Shown piece by piece: positions 1 through 12,846 of a DNA stretch of 64,000 nt. Below the pieces are notes generated by a model, which was not told the origin of the DNA, ran no database searches, and worked only from the letters and a program-made list of their open reading frames with translations. The stretch lies in the NCBI RefSeq assembly GCF_014633365.1, contig NC_068349.1:13256753-13320752 (forward strand). Reading direction: 5' to 3'. How positions within the stretch are numbered: position 1 is the first letter of the stretch; each line of letters opens with the position of its first letter. This stretch comes from Diospyros lotus. Taxonomy: Eukaryota; Streptophyta; Magnoliopsida; Ericales; Ebenaceae. The position numbers and the translations under genes are program-made.

Positions 1-1130
1 ATCATGATTCATGACGCATGAAAGGTAATAATATTATAAAAATTTTATCCAAACTTAAATTTATTATTAACGTAACGTAACGTTCCATCATCATGCTCAA
101 TTTGGTCCTATCAATATCATTTCAAATTTAAAATTCTAAATCTATTATTTAAATATAATTTTGTTGAAAAATATTTAAATTTGAGTCTAATACTATTTTG
201 TGACATGGAGCTGAAAGCTAAGATTTAAATTGAATTGTGTGTTTAGTATTATTTTCAATTTCTCAACTCAATTTCATTATTTTACTAAATTTTGGTAAGG
301 TTGAGGCCCATTTTATCATTTTAGGAGAACTCATACATATAATTTTAATTTTCTCTATTTTCCTATAAAATTAATTTGAAACCAAATTTCTTCTGTGATT
401 ATAAAGTATACACAAATTTATTAAAATGTATTTTTTAATAATATATTTTCCATAATTATTTTTTTTTTTGGGGGGGGGGGAAATACCCAACTCAATTTGA
501 TCATAATTTATTAAATATACTTTTTGTGATTTTTTCAATAATTTATTAAAATATTATTTTTAAGATTTTTAAATGACTAATCTTTTTAATCATTTAACAT
601 ATTAGTTCAACTCAATTTGATCAAATTATACAAAGATTTGTTAAAACATACTTTATATATAATAATAAATTATATATACAATTAGTTTATTTTTATGTCA
701 TTTTTAATTACTTAATATACTAATTCAACTCAACTTTAATCTTCTACAACACTTCTATATAATCAAATTCACATCATTTCACCTCAATCCTCTCACCTCC
801 CCTCCCCTCGAGACCAAATGGGGCCTAAATGTCATTTACATGGGTGCAACTTTGTCATACTTTTCCATACCTCTATGAAGTGTACTGACTAATTTAATTC
901 TTTTTTAATAAAAATCTAACTTTAAGATGTGTCTCTACAAATGATTTAAGCAAATTTCTATAAAATTAACAATAAATTTAATGAAAAGTGGATATTACAC
1001 CAATATGATAGTTTAACTTAATAATAGCAGTCATTAGAATTAACCTATTTTTATAATTCAAGTATTAAACTTGCATAAATTTTTACTTATATGGATTTTT
1101 TATTATTTAATGATAAAATTTTATTATTCT
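1..1130. other. AT-rich intergenic sequence
   Basis: No coding region is visible. The stretch is AT-rich with a short G homopolymer near 471-480 and scattered poly-T runs. Several near-repeated phrases around 'caactcaatttgatca' (about 489 and 609) suggest old duplicated repeat DNA, but no element boundaries can be drawn. Confidence 0.6.
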
Positions 1131-1736
1131 AATTTTTTTTTTTTATAAGGTTAACATTAAGATAAAAGTTAAAGGGCAAAGAAGCAAAAAAGCAACAAGC
1201 CTAGGAAGGAGGGCCATGATCCCCCTACAAACGTAGGCCATGTGAAGCAATAATATGGAATTAGGTGATCAACCTACAAACTAACATGAAATAGAGTCAA
1301 ATAGCAAAATCAATGAGGCTCGGGGAAGTCCAGGAGACAAAGAGCATGGTTAACAGGCTTCTCAAGAAACCACCCAGAGCAATGCCAACAGGGTTTGCCC
1401 AACCGAAAAGACGACCATGATGAGTTTCTTTAGGTTAAAAAAAAATAACCAAAAGAACCCAAACCAAAAATTGAAAGGAAAAAAAAAAAAAGAAGAGGGC
1501 TACCCACTAAAGGTAGATACACAAGTAAACATAACAAAGCACTACCTATACACTAAGAAAAAAAAACAAAAAGCTTGAAGTCTGGGCCAACCATCTATCA
1601 TTCAAGCTCAAGCCATAACATAAAAGCTAACCCATCTTTGACATTAATGACATCAAACTAGAGATCAACATTGTGTTGAGCTTGAAATCACCTATTAAAA
1701 AATGCAATAATAAAAAAAAAAAAGGAGGCTACATCT
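1131..1736 (-). mobile_element. possible 3' end of a LINE (minus strand)
   Basis: A run of about 13 T at 1132-1144 is followed by less AT-biased sequence up to the edge of the gypsy LTR at 1737. Read on the minus strand, this would be a non-coding 3' region ending in a poly-A tail, as in plant LINEs. No reverse transcriptase or endonuclease reading frame remains and I cannot identify a target duplication, so this is a weak structural call. A degraded unclassified repeat is equally possible. Confidence 0.28.
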
Positions 1737-4380
1737 TATGACCTTGAAATTCACCAAGCCAACCGTGTCAACCTTAGCTCACAATCACTTGTCTGATAAT
1801 GGTTTAGTTAGCCTTCTTTTGGACTTATTCTGACCTTGAGATCTTCTTGTCGCTAGAATCACCACCACCTAAGAACTGAAGAAAGTAAAGAAAGAAGGCA
1901 AAAAAGCTTAAGAGAAAATTTTGAGACTCTATTTTGAACATATGGAATGGCATGAATACAAATGAGGCGAACACACCTATTTACAGCTCCTAGTTATGTG
2001 TATTACTCCTCATGTTCTTTATCTATAACTCCTACAATGTACATCTTCTTATTCTTCTTTAACAATCGAGATAGGATAAAATCTCTCAAAATCTCATCTC
2101 AAGGCTTCCATGTAGTAAATCCAATTGCATCTCACCCCTTGTCACACTTTTAGGGAAATGGTCCTTTTACGTCTCACCATTGGCACCTTTTTGATAAGTC
2201 TTCTCTCATCTCCCCATGTGACAGCTCTAAGGATAAGTACTCTTCCTTATCTTGGCCATGTTGTAGCCCTTCAAATAGGTCCTCTCTTCTATTGACGTGG
2301 AGATTGATCTTCTCGTGCTATGTAGGTTTACCTAATCACTTTTGTGTGATTCATATATTGCACCTAGTCAACATGTCTAGTCACACCCCTATGCTCAATC
2401 ATCTATATCTAGTCACCATGCCTTGTCACACCTTTATGATTGGTTAGCTACATCTACTCAACACACCTAATCACATGACCCCATCATTTCTCTGCCATTA
2501 ACCCTTACCTACCATGCACTTGTGTGGCATCTTCACGTCACCAACACCTCTTTAGAGTATTTCTCCCTAGTAAGCATGTCATGCCGCTCCTTGCACTATC
2601 TTTGACTCATGCCATTGAATCATGTTGAGCCAACTTGCTCATATTAATTAAGTTTTGATGATTAACAAAAATATTTTTATGATATAAATATATTTTTTTC
2701 TCATATAAAAAAATAAATTTATTTTGAATTAAAAGTAGGTACAAAGAGTAAATTTATTTTGAATTAAAGATGGATTGTCTTTAAACATGTTTCCTTATTT
2801 TGATTATTTATGTCTCAAAAGTTTATGTTTGAATTTTCATTCATTGATAAATGGTTTTATTACTTATGCAAAAAGTATATTTATTTTGAATTAAAGAAAA
2901 ATTACTTTTAGACATGTTTTCTCTTTCTCATAGAAAAAATAAATTTATTTTGAATTAAAAAGAATTGGTTTTAGACATATTTTCTCTTACTCATGCAAAA
3001 AGTAAATTTATTTTGAATTAAAGGAAATTGCTTTTAAACATGTTTTCTTGTTTTAATCATTTATGTCTTAAAAGCTTATATTTGAATTTTCAAATCTTGA
3101 TTTCTCATATAAAAAGTAAATTTATTTTGAATTAAATGTGAGACATGTTTTCTTATTATTTGAGAAAGTTTAAACATTTTTTGAATTCCAAACTTCATAT
3201 TAACCCTTTCTTTAGTGGCTAAAATGCTTACAAATACCCTCAAACTCATTTTTTGAGTATTCATTGCACATATTGCATATCCAAAACTCCTAAAAGCTCT
3301 CAAATTAATTTCTAACCATTCCAAGACTTTCAAAGATTCATTGTTCATCTATCGAAGAGCCACAAGCCAAGAGAAAAAAAGTTTTTCAAGTCTTTTACGA
3401 CAAATACAAACTTCTCCATTTGAGATTACAAATTTATTTATTTATTTAAATATTATTACCTTATATAATTTGTTCTTAGTTACCTATTTGTGTCCAAGTG
3501 TGGATAAATTATTTGTAAAATTTTAAATTATTATTGAGAATTGTATAGGTTTCCTAGATTCGTTAAAATCTAAGTGAATCTAGTTTCCAATGTAAGCTAG
3601 GGAGAAAACCTTGGTGGAGTGGTTACCTAGAACCCATTGTAATCTAGGTGTGTATCTAGTTTTCAAGGTGAGCTAGTGTGAAAATTTTGGTGAAATTATT
3701 TTATGGAACCCCAAGGGTGGTTAAACATTTGAGAGAGTGGACTAAATGTATGTGAAGATACCGAACCACTATAAATTGTCTTGTGCCTCATTGAATTTAT
3801 TTTTGTTATATTTTGTAACTTACATTTATTATTAATCTCAAATATAATTTATTATATTTATCAAATATATATTTTTTAATAAAATCATTAATCAAGAATA
3901 TTTATTAAAATTGAGAAAAATTTTAATCACTCAATTCACCCCCCCTCTTGAGTGGTCATACCCTAAGGGACCAACAAATCCCAACCTCATGTTAGCCCGA
4001 TTATCCTTGCCACATTGTTCATGCCATTTGGGCTATCATTACGATCTCTTGGTTTGAGTCTTCCATCCAACATAACCTAGTCCTACCACTTAGCCTAGGT
4101 GGTCCAATGTGGCATGACTTCTTATCCACTACTACTCTTTATCAAACTCCACATGTGACCCAATTGTGCTGCCTAACTTGCCCCCATTAGGCTATAAAGC
4201 CCAATGTGGCTCTAATGTTGCCCATTTTGCCATCTTCAACAAGGTTAGCCCCACTCTGTAGCTTAGTTTTCTTAATCTTGGTCTTACTCGACCATGGGCC
4301 TTGTCCTATATCGACTTGCTCGTCATCTTCTCAACAATATCAAACACATGAGGCAATAAATGAATTAGTGAGGTAAAACA
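1737..4380 (-). repeat. 3' LTR of the gypsy element, split by a solo LTR
   Basis: It aligns by eye with 5904-7213 along its length: both start with a near-identical TGACCTT...CACCAAGCCAA segment and end with ATCAAACACATGAGG. Without the insertion at 2623-3976 and one 5-bp duplication, the copy is about 1.28 kb, matching the 1.31 kb partner. A purine tract (CTCTTCCCC on plus, 4381-4389) lies next to it, as expected for a polypurine tract. Confidence 0.8.
2623..3976 (+). mobile_element. solo LTR inserted in the gypsy 3' LTR (family A, copy 1)
   Basis: The sequence starts TGTTGAGCCAACTTGC and ends GGGACCAACA. It is flanked by AATCA (2618-2622) and AATCC (3977-3981), a 5-bp duplication with one change. 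The sister LTR at 5904-7213 shows the empty site. It shares both ends and many internal phrases (for example the TTTGTGTCCAAGTGTGGATAA segment) with 7505-8569 and 8621-9806. It contains short tandem units of an AGTAAATTTATTTTGAATTAAA type between about 2700 and 3140, which explain its greater length (1,354 bp). No internal domain or second LTR is present. Confidence 0.82.
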
Positions 4381-4925
4381 CTCTTCCCCTATCAACTCTA
4401 GAAATCTTCATTACCATCGTCAGCACCGCTTTGGGCCCAACCTTACGACTCCCCTCCTTCTTGATCCTACTCACTATTTAGCTTTAACACCTAGATCCAC
4501 TTCATGTAATGAGGGTTACACTGCCACAATCTTGTGCTTCTCTTGCACATCTTTAGTTGCAAGATATGAAGTTTCTCCTTTGACCCAACCCCCTAAGTCA
4601 CCAATCTTTCTTAACTTTGAGGAAATGGTGTCTCTCATCATATCTTCTACTAATTATAGTGCTAAAGCATTCTGCATCTCCATGTGCTTGGCCTTTACAA
4701 GAATTAGGCATGTACTACCTTTCTCCAAATGTAGAAGCAATTCAATTAAGGTATTAGGATAAGGTTTACCTTGCATAACATATCCATACCTGATATCATC
4801 TTAACTTATCCCATTATATGCATTGTGAAGTCCATTGTTCATTTCCACAAGCTTATCTTCATGGTGACACTTATTGCCATACCCACCAAGGTTTTAGTAG
4901 CTTCATTTAATGCCTTCATCATCTC

Positions 4926-5660
4926 TCATCTCGAGGTGACTCTCATCCCTAAGCGTTGCGTCTCTTCTAGAATGACAAAGTTGTGGCTCACCCCTATATC
5001 TACCATTACTTGGCTAGATCTCCCATTGATGTTAGTTGGAAGAAACATCAGTTCTCTAGAAGTTTTCTTCACCTTTAGGGTTTTGAGAAAGGTTATCACA
5101 CCCCACCACACAAGTCCCTCTAACTCATCTATGTGAACCTTAGACCTCTTCTTGAACTCTTTCTCCATGGCTAGAAACTTCCCAACTTGGGATGATCTTT
5201 GACCAAATGTGGTCCTTGAGAAACATAGTACCCCTTATGAGGAACAAATGACGACTTCTTTTCTTCATAGTCTTCCTGACCATTTTACTGCCTTCCTATT
5301 CATTTTACTCTTGTGAGAAACCTTCCATCTGATTTCCCTACATTTGGATGAGCAGGCCTTTAAAGCCTATCTAGACTTCTCTTAGGAAGTCCTCTAAAAA
5401 TTTATTAAGACTTGGCTACTTGAATGGACTCATTCATAGTCTTCACCTTTTGCCTTTGGAGTTCCACTTCACCCAACTTTAAAGTTCATCATCAGTTAAG
5501 CTAGGAATCTATAAAGCTGCAAGGGTATACAATGTGATGCAATCCCTAATAGACAACTTGTGCTCCAAGCACTTCAATCTCACCCTTTCCTCATACACCA
5601 TGTTGTCAGGATAAAACTATTTCATGAGTTTAGAGTTGAACTCTTCCCATGTATTGATCT
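4926..5660 (-). pseudogene. decayed gag-protease of the gypsy element
   Basis: On the minus strand about 5660-5390 encodes a degenerate retrotransposon gag segment (WEEFNSKL, LKCLEHKLSIRD, SLTDDEL) with several stops. About 5225-5168 looks like a damaged zinc-knuckle linker. An open stretch at 5168-4926 carries the aspartic protease core. The motif reads MVDIGVSHNF where intact gypsy proteases have a DTGA-like site, so the catalytic Thr is replaced by Ile (ACA to ATA, a C-to-T change at 4995-4997). Gag would form the particle and protease would cleave the polyprotein. Neither can be made from this copy. The overlapping plus-strand frame at 4771-5136 is only a shadow. Confidence 0.65.
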
Positions 5661-5888
5661 GGCACTTCCATTGTTAATGTTAGCATGTTTCTTACACTAT
5701 CATGACACTAGTGTACTAATAAGAAAGTAGTAGTATCAATTTAAGTGACTAACCTTATGTCGATCCAACATCCTCCTTGTGAGCCTTGCTTGAATTGCTC
5801 ATCTTTTCCCACCTTGGGACTAAACTAGTCAATTTCTTTTTGAGTCTCCATTAACATGTTTTCCTCCTAGGTGTTTGTCATGGAATTC

Positions 5889-5900
5889 GCTATGATACCA
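5889..5900 (-). other. primer-binding site (initiator tRNA-Met type)
   Basis: The minus strand reads TGGTATCATAGC, one base from the usual plant TGGTATCAGAGC, three bases inside the 5' LTR edge. This fixes the element as minus-strand. Confidence 0.7.
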
Positions 5901-5903
5901 AGT

Positions 5904-7213
5904 TGTGACCTTAGAATACACCAAGCCAATCGTGTTAGTCTTAGCTCACAATCACCTGTCTGGTGATGGCTAAGTTAGCCTTCTTCTAGACCAATTCCCA
6001 TCTCGAGATCTTCTCATAACTAGAATCATTATCACTTGAGAACTTACGAGAATAAAGAAAGAACAAAAGAAATCTTAAGATAAAGCTTTAAGACGCTATT
6101 TTGATTATATGGATGGAATGAATACAAATGAGGAGAACACACATATTTATAGTTCTCAACTATGTGTATGAAATATTAAAACCCCTTTCTTGATCCCTAT
6201 TTACAACTCCTACAATGTATATCTTTTTATACTTCTCCAATAACTTGGATAGGATAGAATCTCTCGAAATCTCATCTCCAAGGCTTTCATGCAGTGGATC
6301 CAATTGCATCCCGCCATATGTCACACTGTCAAGTTCCATGTGGCATCTTTTTGATAAGTCTTCTCTCCTCTAACCATGTGGCAACTCTAAGAATAAGAAC
6401 TATTCCTTATCTTGACCATATGGCAGTCCTCCAAATTAGTCTTTCATTGTGTTGAATATGGAGATTGATCTTCTTATGCTATGTAGTTTTACCAAATCAC
6501 CTTCATGTGATTTGCCTGTAGCACCAAGTTTGCATGTACAATCACTTCTCTGTGTTCTATTAGTTGCATCCAATCACCATGCATTATCACACCTTCTTGA
6601 TTGGTTAGTTGCATCTACTCAAACACCTAGTCATATGACCTTATCGTGTCCTTATCACATATCCCTATTTGCTATGTGCCTATGCAGCATTTTCATGTTG
6701 CTTACATCTTCTTAAAGTATTTATCCCTAATAAGCACACCATGCTACTCCTTGTGCCATCTTTATCGCATGCCACAAAATCCTATCCTCTTGTTAACTCG
6801 ACTGCCTTTACCTGTATCACCTATACCATTTGGGTTATCACCGCATTCCCTTAGTTTGAATCTTGCATCTATCCTAGCTTAGTCCTACCACCTAGCCTAG
6901 TGTGGTCTAATGTGGCCCAACTCCTCATCCACTCTATTCTTTATCTCTATCTACTTATAAGGCCTAACCTAATCCAACTTACTCCATCTGTGCCCCAATT
7001 GTGCCATTTGACTTGCCTTTATTCACTTATAAAGCCCATCATGATGTTGCCCATTGTGCCCATCTTCAGCAAGGCTAACCCAACTTTGTAGCTTGGTTCA
7101 CCTCATCTTAGTCATATATCTGACTCATGGGCTTTTTCCATATCAATTTGCTCTTTAGCTCCTCAGTCCTATCAAACACATGAGGAAGTAAATAAATTAC
7201 CAAGGGTGGAACA
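5904..7213 (-). repeat. 5' LTR of the gypsy element
   Basis: This 1,310-bp uninterrupted LTR is next to the primer-binding site at 5889-5900. It serves as the empty-site reference for the solo LTR in the partner copy: here the sequence reads 'aaatcctatcctcttgttaa' without interruption near 6775. A minus-strand TATA-like box lies near 6148. The copies differ at many positions, so the element is old. Confidence 0.8.
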
Positions 7214-7504
7214 CAAGCCCTCTATCCATTTCCTCAAGTCCCATGGCTAAATTTGCCAATGGATGCCCATAAGAAAGATCAAAAGGCAATGCTTCAAGTT
7301 GCATGTGGATCCTTCAATCAAATGTCAAGATCAAACAAAGAGTTCTACTTAGAATTATTTAGATGAAAATTGATTTTGTTAGAATCATTTTAATTGATTT
7401 GAAAATAATTTTATATTTTATTTATGTTTTTTCTTTAAGACAAAACTTGTAAATATTTGCTTCTTTTTCCACAACTAAATAATGAGAACATCACAAGTTT
7501 AAAT

Positions 7505-8569
7505 TGTTGAGCCAATTTGTTCTATTTAATTTTCAATTAAATTTTGGTAATTAATAAAAATAATATTTTGTATCTAATTATTTTTTATTAATTTATAAAA
7601 TATTTTGGCATAATATATGTATTATTAAAATTAGTATTTTCCATTAAAATTATTTTTCAAGTAAGTAAAAATTCAAACAAAAATTAATTTTTTTTTACTG
7701 TTGTTACAGTACTCTACAGTGCGCTACAGTTTGCTTTAGTACGCTATAATGCGCTACAATAATTCGACCGTTGTAAACAGTAAATTCGATCATTGTAAAT
7801 AGTAAATTTGACCGTTTTGAATAATATTTTTCAGAATTCCTATAAATACCTCCAAACTCATTTTTGAGATATCTAAGTGCTTTCATTGCATATTCAAAGC
7901 ACCTGAAAGCTCTCAAAGACTCTCAAGCAAAACATCCAATTAATCCGAGATGCTCGAAACATTATTGCACATCTACCGAAGAGCTACAAGGTAAGAGGAG
8001 AAAAGTTCTTCAAATCTTATACGACAAATTCGAACTTCTCCATTTGAGGTTATAAATTTATTTATTTTATTTATATTTCATTTGCCTTATATAATTTGTT
8101 CTTAATTCCTTATTTATTTGTGTCCAAGTGTGGATAATTATTTATAAACTTTTAAACTATCGTTATGGATTGTATAGGTTTCCTAGAATCATTAAAATCT
8201 ATGTGAATCTAATTTTCAAAATAAGTTAGAGTGGAAACTTTAGTGTAGTGAATCTAGTTTTCAAAGTGAGATAGTGTGAAAATATTAGTGAGATTGGTTT
8301 ATTGGAATCCCAAGGGTAGTTAGATCTTAAGAGAATGGACTAGGTATGTGTGGAGACATCGAACTACTTAAAATTACCAACTGTCTCATTTTATTTATTA
8401 TTGCTATATTTTGTGGGTTATATTTATTATCAATCTCAAATATCATTTATTATATTTATCAAATATATATATTCTAATAAAATCATTAATCAAAAATATT
8501 TATTAAAATTAAAAAAAAATAATCATTCAATTCACCCTTCTTGAGTGGTCATACCTTAAGGGACCAACA
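7505..8569 (+). mobile_element. solo LTR (family A, copy 2)
   Basis: This 1,065-bp sequence begins TGTTGAGCCAATTTG and ends GGGACCAACA, flanked on both sides by a perfect 5-bp duplication TAAAT (7500-7504 and 8570-8574). A TATA box CCTATAAATACC near 7849 on the plus strand sets the orientation. A small tandem series of 'acagt.cgctac' units lies at about 7705-7760. Confidence 0.85.
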
Positions 8570-8620
8570 TAAATTACACAGACAATTTGTATAGTTTAAA
8601 AAGCATTTTTTAAACCAAAT

Positions 8621-9806
8621 TGTTGAGCCAACTTGCTTTATTTAACTTTTAATTAAGTTTTGATGATTAACAAAAAGGGTATTTCTAATAATACACAAAT
8701 TATAGCGTTTTGATAATTAACAAAAATAGTATTTTCAACAATATACAAATTTTAGTCTCTAATTATTTTTGATTAATTTGTAAAATATTTTGACATAGTA
8801 TGTGCATTCTCAAAAGTGGTATTTTTCATTAAAATTATTTTTCAAGATTCATATAAAAATATTTTTTCAAAATCTAGACTGAAAGTCGACTCTTGGTATG
8901 CCAAAATTCAACTTCTGATGCCCCAACAGTCATATTTTTTACCATTACAAAAATTGCCAAAGCAGTGCTTGAGAAAGTCGACTTTCACCCTTGAAAGTCA
9001 AGTCTTGTTCAAATAACTCTCAGCCTAATGATCAAATTTTTAATCGTTGCAACAGTGCTCCAACAACGCCTATAATTACATGGGGCTCGTTTTGAAGATA
9101 ATCAATTGTATATTTTGCACATACAAAACATCCCACAAGCTCTCAAACACTCTCAAGCAAATTTTCAAACAATCGAATACCCTTCAAAACTTCATTGTAC
9201 ATCCATCGAAAAGTCACAAGGTAAGTAGAGAAAAACGCTTCAAGTCTACTACGAATCTCTCCATAAAAAATTGAGGTTACTAATTTATTTATTTAAATAT
9301 TATTGCCTTGTATATTTGTTCTTAATTATTCATTCATTTGTGTTTAAGTGTAGATAAATATTTGTATTTACATAAACTTTTATTGTGAATTGTATTTGTT
9401 GCTTAGAACTATTGAAATCTAATTCATATCTAGTTTTCAATGTAAGTTAGGGAGAAAACTTTAGTATTGGTGATTGCCTAGAACGCATTGAAATCTATGA
9501 GTATATCTAGTTTTCAATGTGATATAAAGAGAAAATGTTGGTAAAATTAGTTTAGTGAAACTCCAAAGATGGTTAGAACTTGGTAGAATAGAATAGGTGT
9601 GTATGAAAATACTAAACTACTATAAATTGCTTATTGTCTCATTCTATTTATTTTTGTTATATCTTGTGGTTTACATTCATTATTAAATTCAAAATCACAT
9701 ATACATATCTACACAAACTTAATTTGTATAAAATTATATAACAAAATTTTTAATTGCTAAAATTTTAACCATTCAATTCACCCGACCATTCCGTAAGAGA
9801 CCACCA
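8621..9806 (+). mobile_element. solo LTR (family A, copy 3)
   Basis: This 1,186-bp sequence begins TGTTGAGCCAACTTGC and ends GAGACCACCA, flanked by CAAAT (8616-8620) and CAAAC (9807-9811). It sits only 47 bp beyond copy 2. Its middle part (8870-9060) carries repeats of AAAGTCGACT type not seen in copies 1 and 2, so it is a distinct subfamily. Confidence 0.78.
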
Positions 9807-10352
9807 CAAACAACAATAAGATATTTGCCTTCTCCCAAAGCACAAACCAACTCGTCATGTACATAAAACCACCCAATCTATTAAACTTGCAATCCTCTTC
9901 CAAGTTTAGTATAAAATTAGCACATTGTATGTTTGAAAATAATTTTATATCTCTATAATTTAAAATTGACATATTTTTTATTTAACTGTGAAAAAGAAAC
10001 AATTATTTACAAGTTCTATTGTAAGAAGAAGTAAAAATAGAATTTACAATTATTTTTAAATCAATTAAAATTATTCAAACAAAAGCAATTTTCATATAAA
10101 TAATTCTTAGGATGGTAAAAATATTTAGCTATAAATAATCTAACTTTTCATACAATTAAAAATTTGTGCTAGTTTAATACTTGAACTATTAAAAATGGGT
10201 TAATTTCATACCCTTTTTGATGAACTATTAGTTTAACTAACCATGGATATTAAGTTAGAACAACTTTGAGATTTTAAGTATTGAACTGATCCAAAACAAT
10301 ATGGGTATTAAACTAATCATTGACATATAATACATAAACAAATTGATCATTT
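9807..10352. other. AT-rich spacer
   Basis: No gene is visible. The segment between 10150 and 10330 has paired phrases ('ttaatacttgaactatta', 'gtattgaactgatcc', 'gtattaaactaatc') that hint at a degraded MITE, but its ends are not clear. Confidence 0.5.
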
Positions 10353-11807
10353 TGATTACTGAACATTAAGTAAGTTTTTCAATTCTAAATATGTATCTGA
10401 AAAACTAAAAATTCTTTGAAGCTTTTGAAGAATTGAAACAATCAAAATAAATGTAGTTTTTTTTTTTTTTTAATATCTTGAGAAGTTTTCCAAACAAAAA
10501 CTTGTAACTTTTGAACAATCTCATAAAATTTAGTTGACCAAAATTTTATTGTGATCGACCAAAGATGTCCAATAATTGCCTTTCAAAGAAGGTAATTGAT
10601 TTGGTTGATCACGGTGAAAGTTTGGTCGATCAAATTGTTACAGAATGCAAAATAAGATTTTTCAGTTATGTCCAATCAATTAAAGATATAGATATAGTCA
10701 GTCAAAGATGGGCAATGTGTCCTCTACTTTTTAATTCACCAGTTTAGTTGATCAATGCTACATAGATATAGTCAAACAAAGTTAGGCAATATATTTTTAA
10801 AGTTTTGGAATTTTAGTCTAGTCAACCAAAATCTTCTAGTATAATTTAGGACAATTTTTTAAAATCAACCAAATTTTAAATTTGATCGACTAAAGTCATC
10901 TAGAATAGAACATGACTCTTTTGAGAAAGTAGCTTAGTCGACCAGAGCTTCATTTTGCTCAACCAAAAATTGTCAAAATTAAAAATTAATTTTAGAAAGT
11001 GTGATACTAACCATGTTTCTTAAGCACATTTTTCACTTTATCTTACATATACTTAATAGTTATATATTATTATTGTGCATAAAAAAAATAAAAAAAATAA
11101 TTCCCCATTTGACTTAGAAGACAAATCTAAAAATCATCCTCAGGCATTAATGCCTTTCATTGAATTAGTCATTAACAGTTTGTGTTACTATTTTGCCTCC
11201 AGATTTTTCTCTCCTTTGTTGCAAGATAAAAATTGCTAGCTCTAAAAAATTATTCTCTATCTACTTCGATAGAAATCATTAGTTGTTGCTAACTTGCTTA
11301 TCTATTTTTCAAACAAATTCAACTCAACTATTCAAAAATCCCATCTAAAAGTCTGTTGAGATTTTATAGACTACAAACTTGAACTTTCTTCTTTGTTGTT
11401 TGACATTAATTGTGCTTGACTTGCCCATTGTTGACTTATTCTTAAATAAGTTAAGATTAACTTGCAAGACCTTTTTTTCTTTACGAAGTTGAAAGTTACA
11501 AACTTTTCACAAATTCAAACGTTCTCATCTCTTGGTGTCTTTAATGGCTAGAAGGTAAAGGCTAGAAGGTAAAGACAAGAGTTATAAAAGAGTCTCACCT
11601 ATTAACATTGAAATCATTTGTTCAAAATGTTCTTTACCATTGTTGTTTCTTCCTTCATCTCTTATTATTGTAAGGATTGTAAGTCATTTAGTATATTTAA
11701 CTCATTTAAGTGTGAGAGTAATTTTGTGAGTGAGTGCTCTAAGGGATTTGTAACAAGGTTGTAGCTCATGAACAAAGGTTAGAATCATTATTATTGATTC
11801 ATGGTGA

Positions 11808-12846
11808 CAGGAGTGGAGTCAGGATTTTGGTCTAGTGGGGGCGAAGTTAAATATAAAAAATATAATTTTAAAAATAAGATAATAGTGATAATATTAAAAT
11901 AATTTTTTTTTACAATTATTTTTTATGGCTTTTTATACTTAGAAATTGCAATTGTTCAAAAAAATTACATTAATTATTTGAATATTTAGACTCGTTATAA
12001 TCACGAAAGGTTAGTTTTTATCGTAGAAGAAGTCGAACATAATAAATTGATGCATTTAGATGAAATTGATAATCACACAATATTTGTCCTAATTGTCTGA
12101 AGAAAACTATCTCAATATTTTGCTCTTGATTTATTAAGTTTTCACAGTTATTTTGAATTTAATTGTGTGCACTATTAGCATCTCTAACATAAACTTAAAG
12201 TCTATCTTTTTTTTTTTTTTAAATGACTGAACCACTCTTTCATGAAAGAATTACTATTTCCTTATTTTACATTATTTGTTTTAAAAAGATAACACTATAA
12301 GTAAAATGCGACATCTTTACTTATATTATATTCCAACTAATTACCAAATTCATTGAACCAAATTGGAATGAATCGTCTTGATTTTGAGGTTGACACAGAC
12401 TTCTTTACAAGTAGACTCTTCTAATTTGATCTTAAAAATTAATATTGTAATTCATTATTGTAGTTCTTAACTCGGGATTCGTAGGAAGTTGTGTAACATC
12501 AATTTGCTCAATACTTACTTTGTTAATTTGCTCATTTTCTTCAATATAAATTTCCTCTATGCTTGCTTTCTTTGCTTCATAATTTTCTTCAATATTTAGT
12601 TTTATTTGCATCATCATTGTAAAAAAATAAAATTATGAACAAATTGTAAAAAATACTGTGATAGTTACTACTGGCCATTATATACTTGCTTTCTTCAATA
12701 CTTATTTTTTTAAATTTCTAGTAGTAAATATAATATATATTTTTTATTTTTAATAATAAATCATTATAAAAAATATTTTTTTAAAAAAAAAAATTAGCCC
12801 AGTGGGGGCAACTGCCAGCACTGGGCCTCAGGTGGCTCCGTCCCTA
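11808..12846 (-). mobile_element. hAT-type DNA transposon, non-autonomous
   Basis: A perfect 8-bp duplication CATGGTGA flanks this 1,039-bp element (11800-11807 and 12847-12854), the hallmark size of hAT. The termini are CAGGAGTGGAGTC and, on the other strand, TAGGGACGGAGCC, resembling the CAGGGGCGGAGCC ends of plant hAT elements. A short transposase-like reading frame lies on the minus strand at 12432-12617. The middle is too decayed and short for a full transposase. Confidence 0.82.
12432..12617 (-). pseudogene. fragment of ZMYM1-like hAT transposase
   Basis: This 61-codon minus-strand frame contains 'IDVTQLPTNPELRTTI'. It resembles the N-terminal segment of plant 'TTF-type zinc finger / hAT dimerisation domain' proteins, where an 'I(D/N)..LP.DPGLR..I' phrase precedes the TTF-type finger. 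Upstream is an acidic, repeated IEENE-rich stretch, also usual for those proteins. Catalytic and dimerisation regions are not recognisable, so this is a remnant. The match is from memory of the family and is moderate. Confidence 0.5.

Larger units (their letters stand above)
1737..7213 (-). mobile_element. internally deleted Ty3/gypsy LTR retrotransposon
   Basis: Two direct repeats bound this element: 1737-4380 (interrupted by a solo LTR) and 5904-7213. On the minus strand the order is 5' LTR (5904-7213), a primer-binding site resembling initiator tRNA-Met (5889-5900), gag and protease remnants (about 5660-4926), a purine tract (4389-4381) and the 3' LTR. The internal part is only about 1.5 kb and I see no reverse transcriptase, RNase H or integrase, so most of pol is deleted. 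Both LTRs begin TGTT on the minus strand, and a TATA-like ACTATAAATATG lies on the minus strand of the 5' LTR near 6148. Bases flanking the outer ends (CATCT and CAAGC) do not form a clear target duplication, so one end may be altered. Classification rests on the gag-protease order and the protease sequence. Confidence 0.8.

Noticed and set aside
2700..3140. Regularly spaced repeat units as a CRISPR-like array
   Set aside because: Units are AT-rich, degenerate tandem copies inside a plant solo LTR; no unique spacers of constant size and a eukaryotic setting.
7505..9806. Copies 2 and 3 of the solo LTR as the two ends of one element
   Set aside because: Each has its own flanking duplication (TAAAT; CAAAT/CAAAC) and only 47 bp lie between them.
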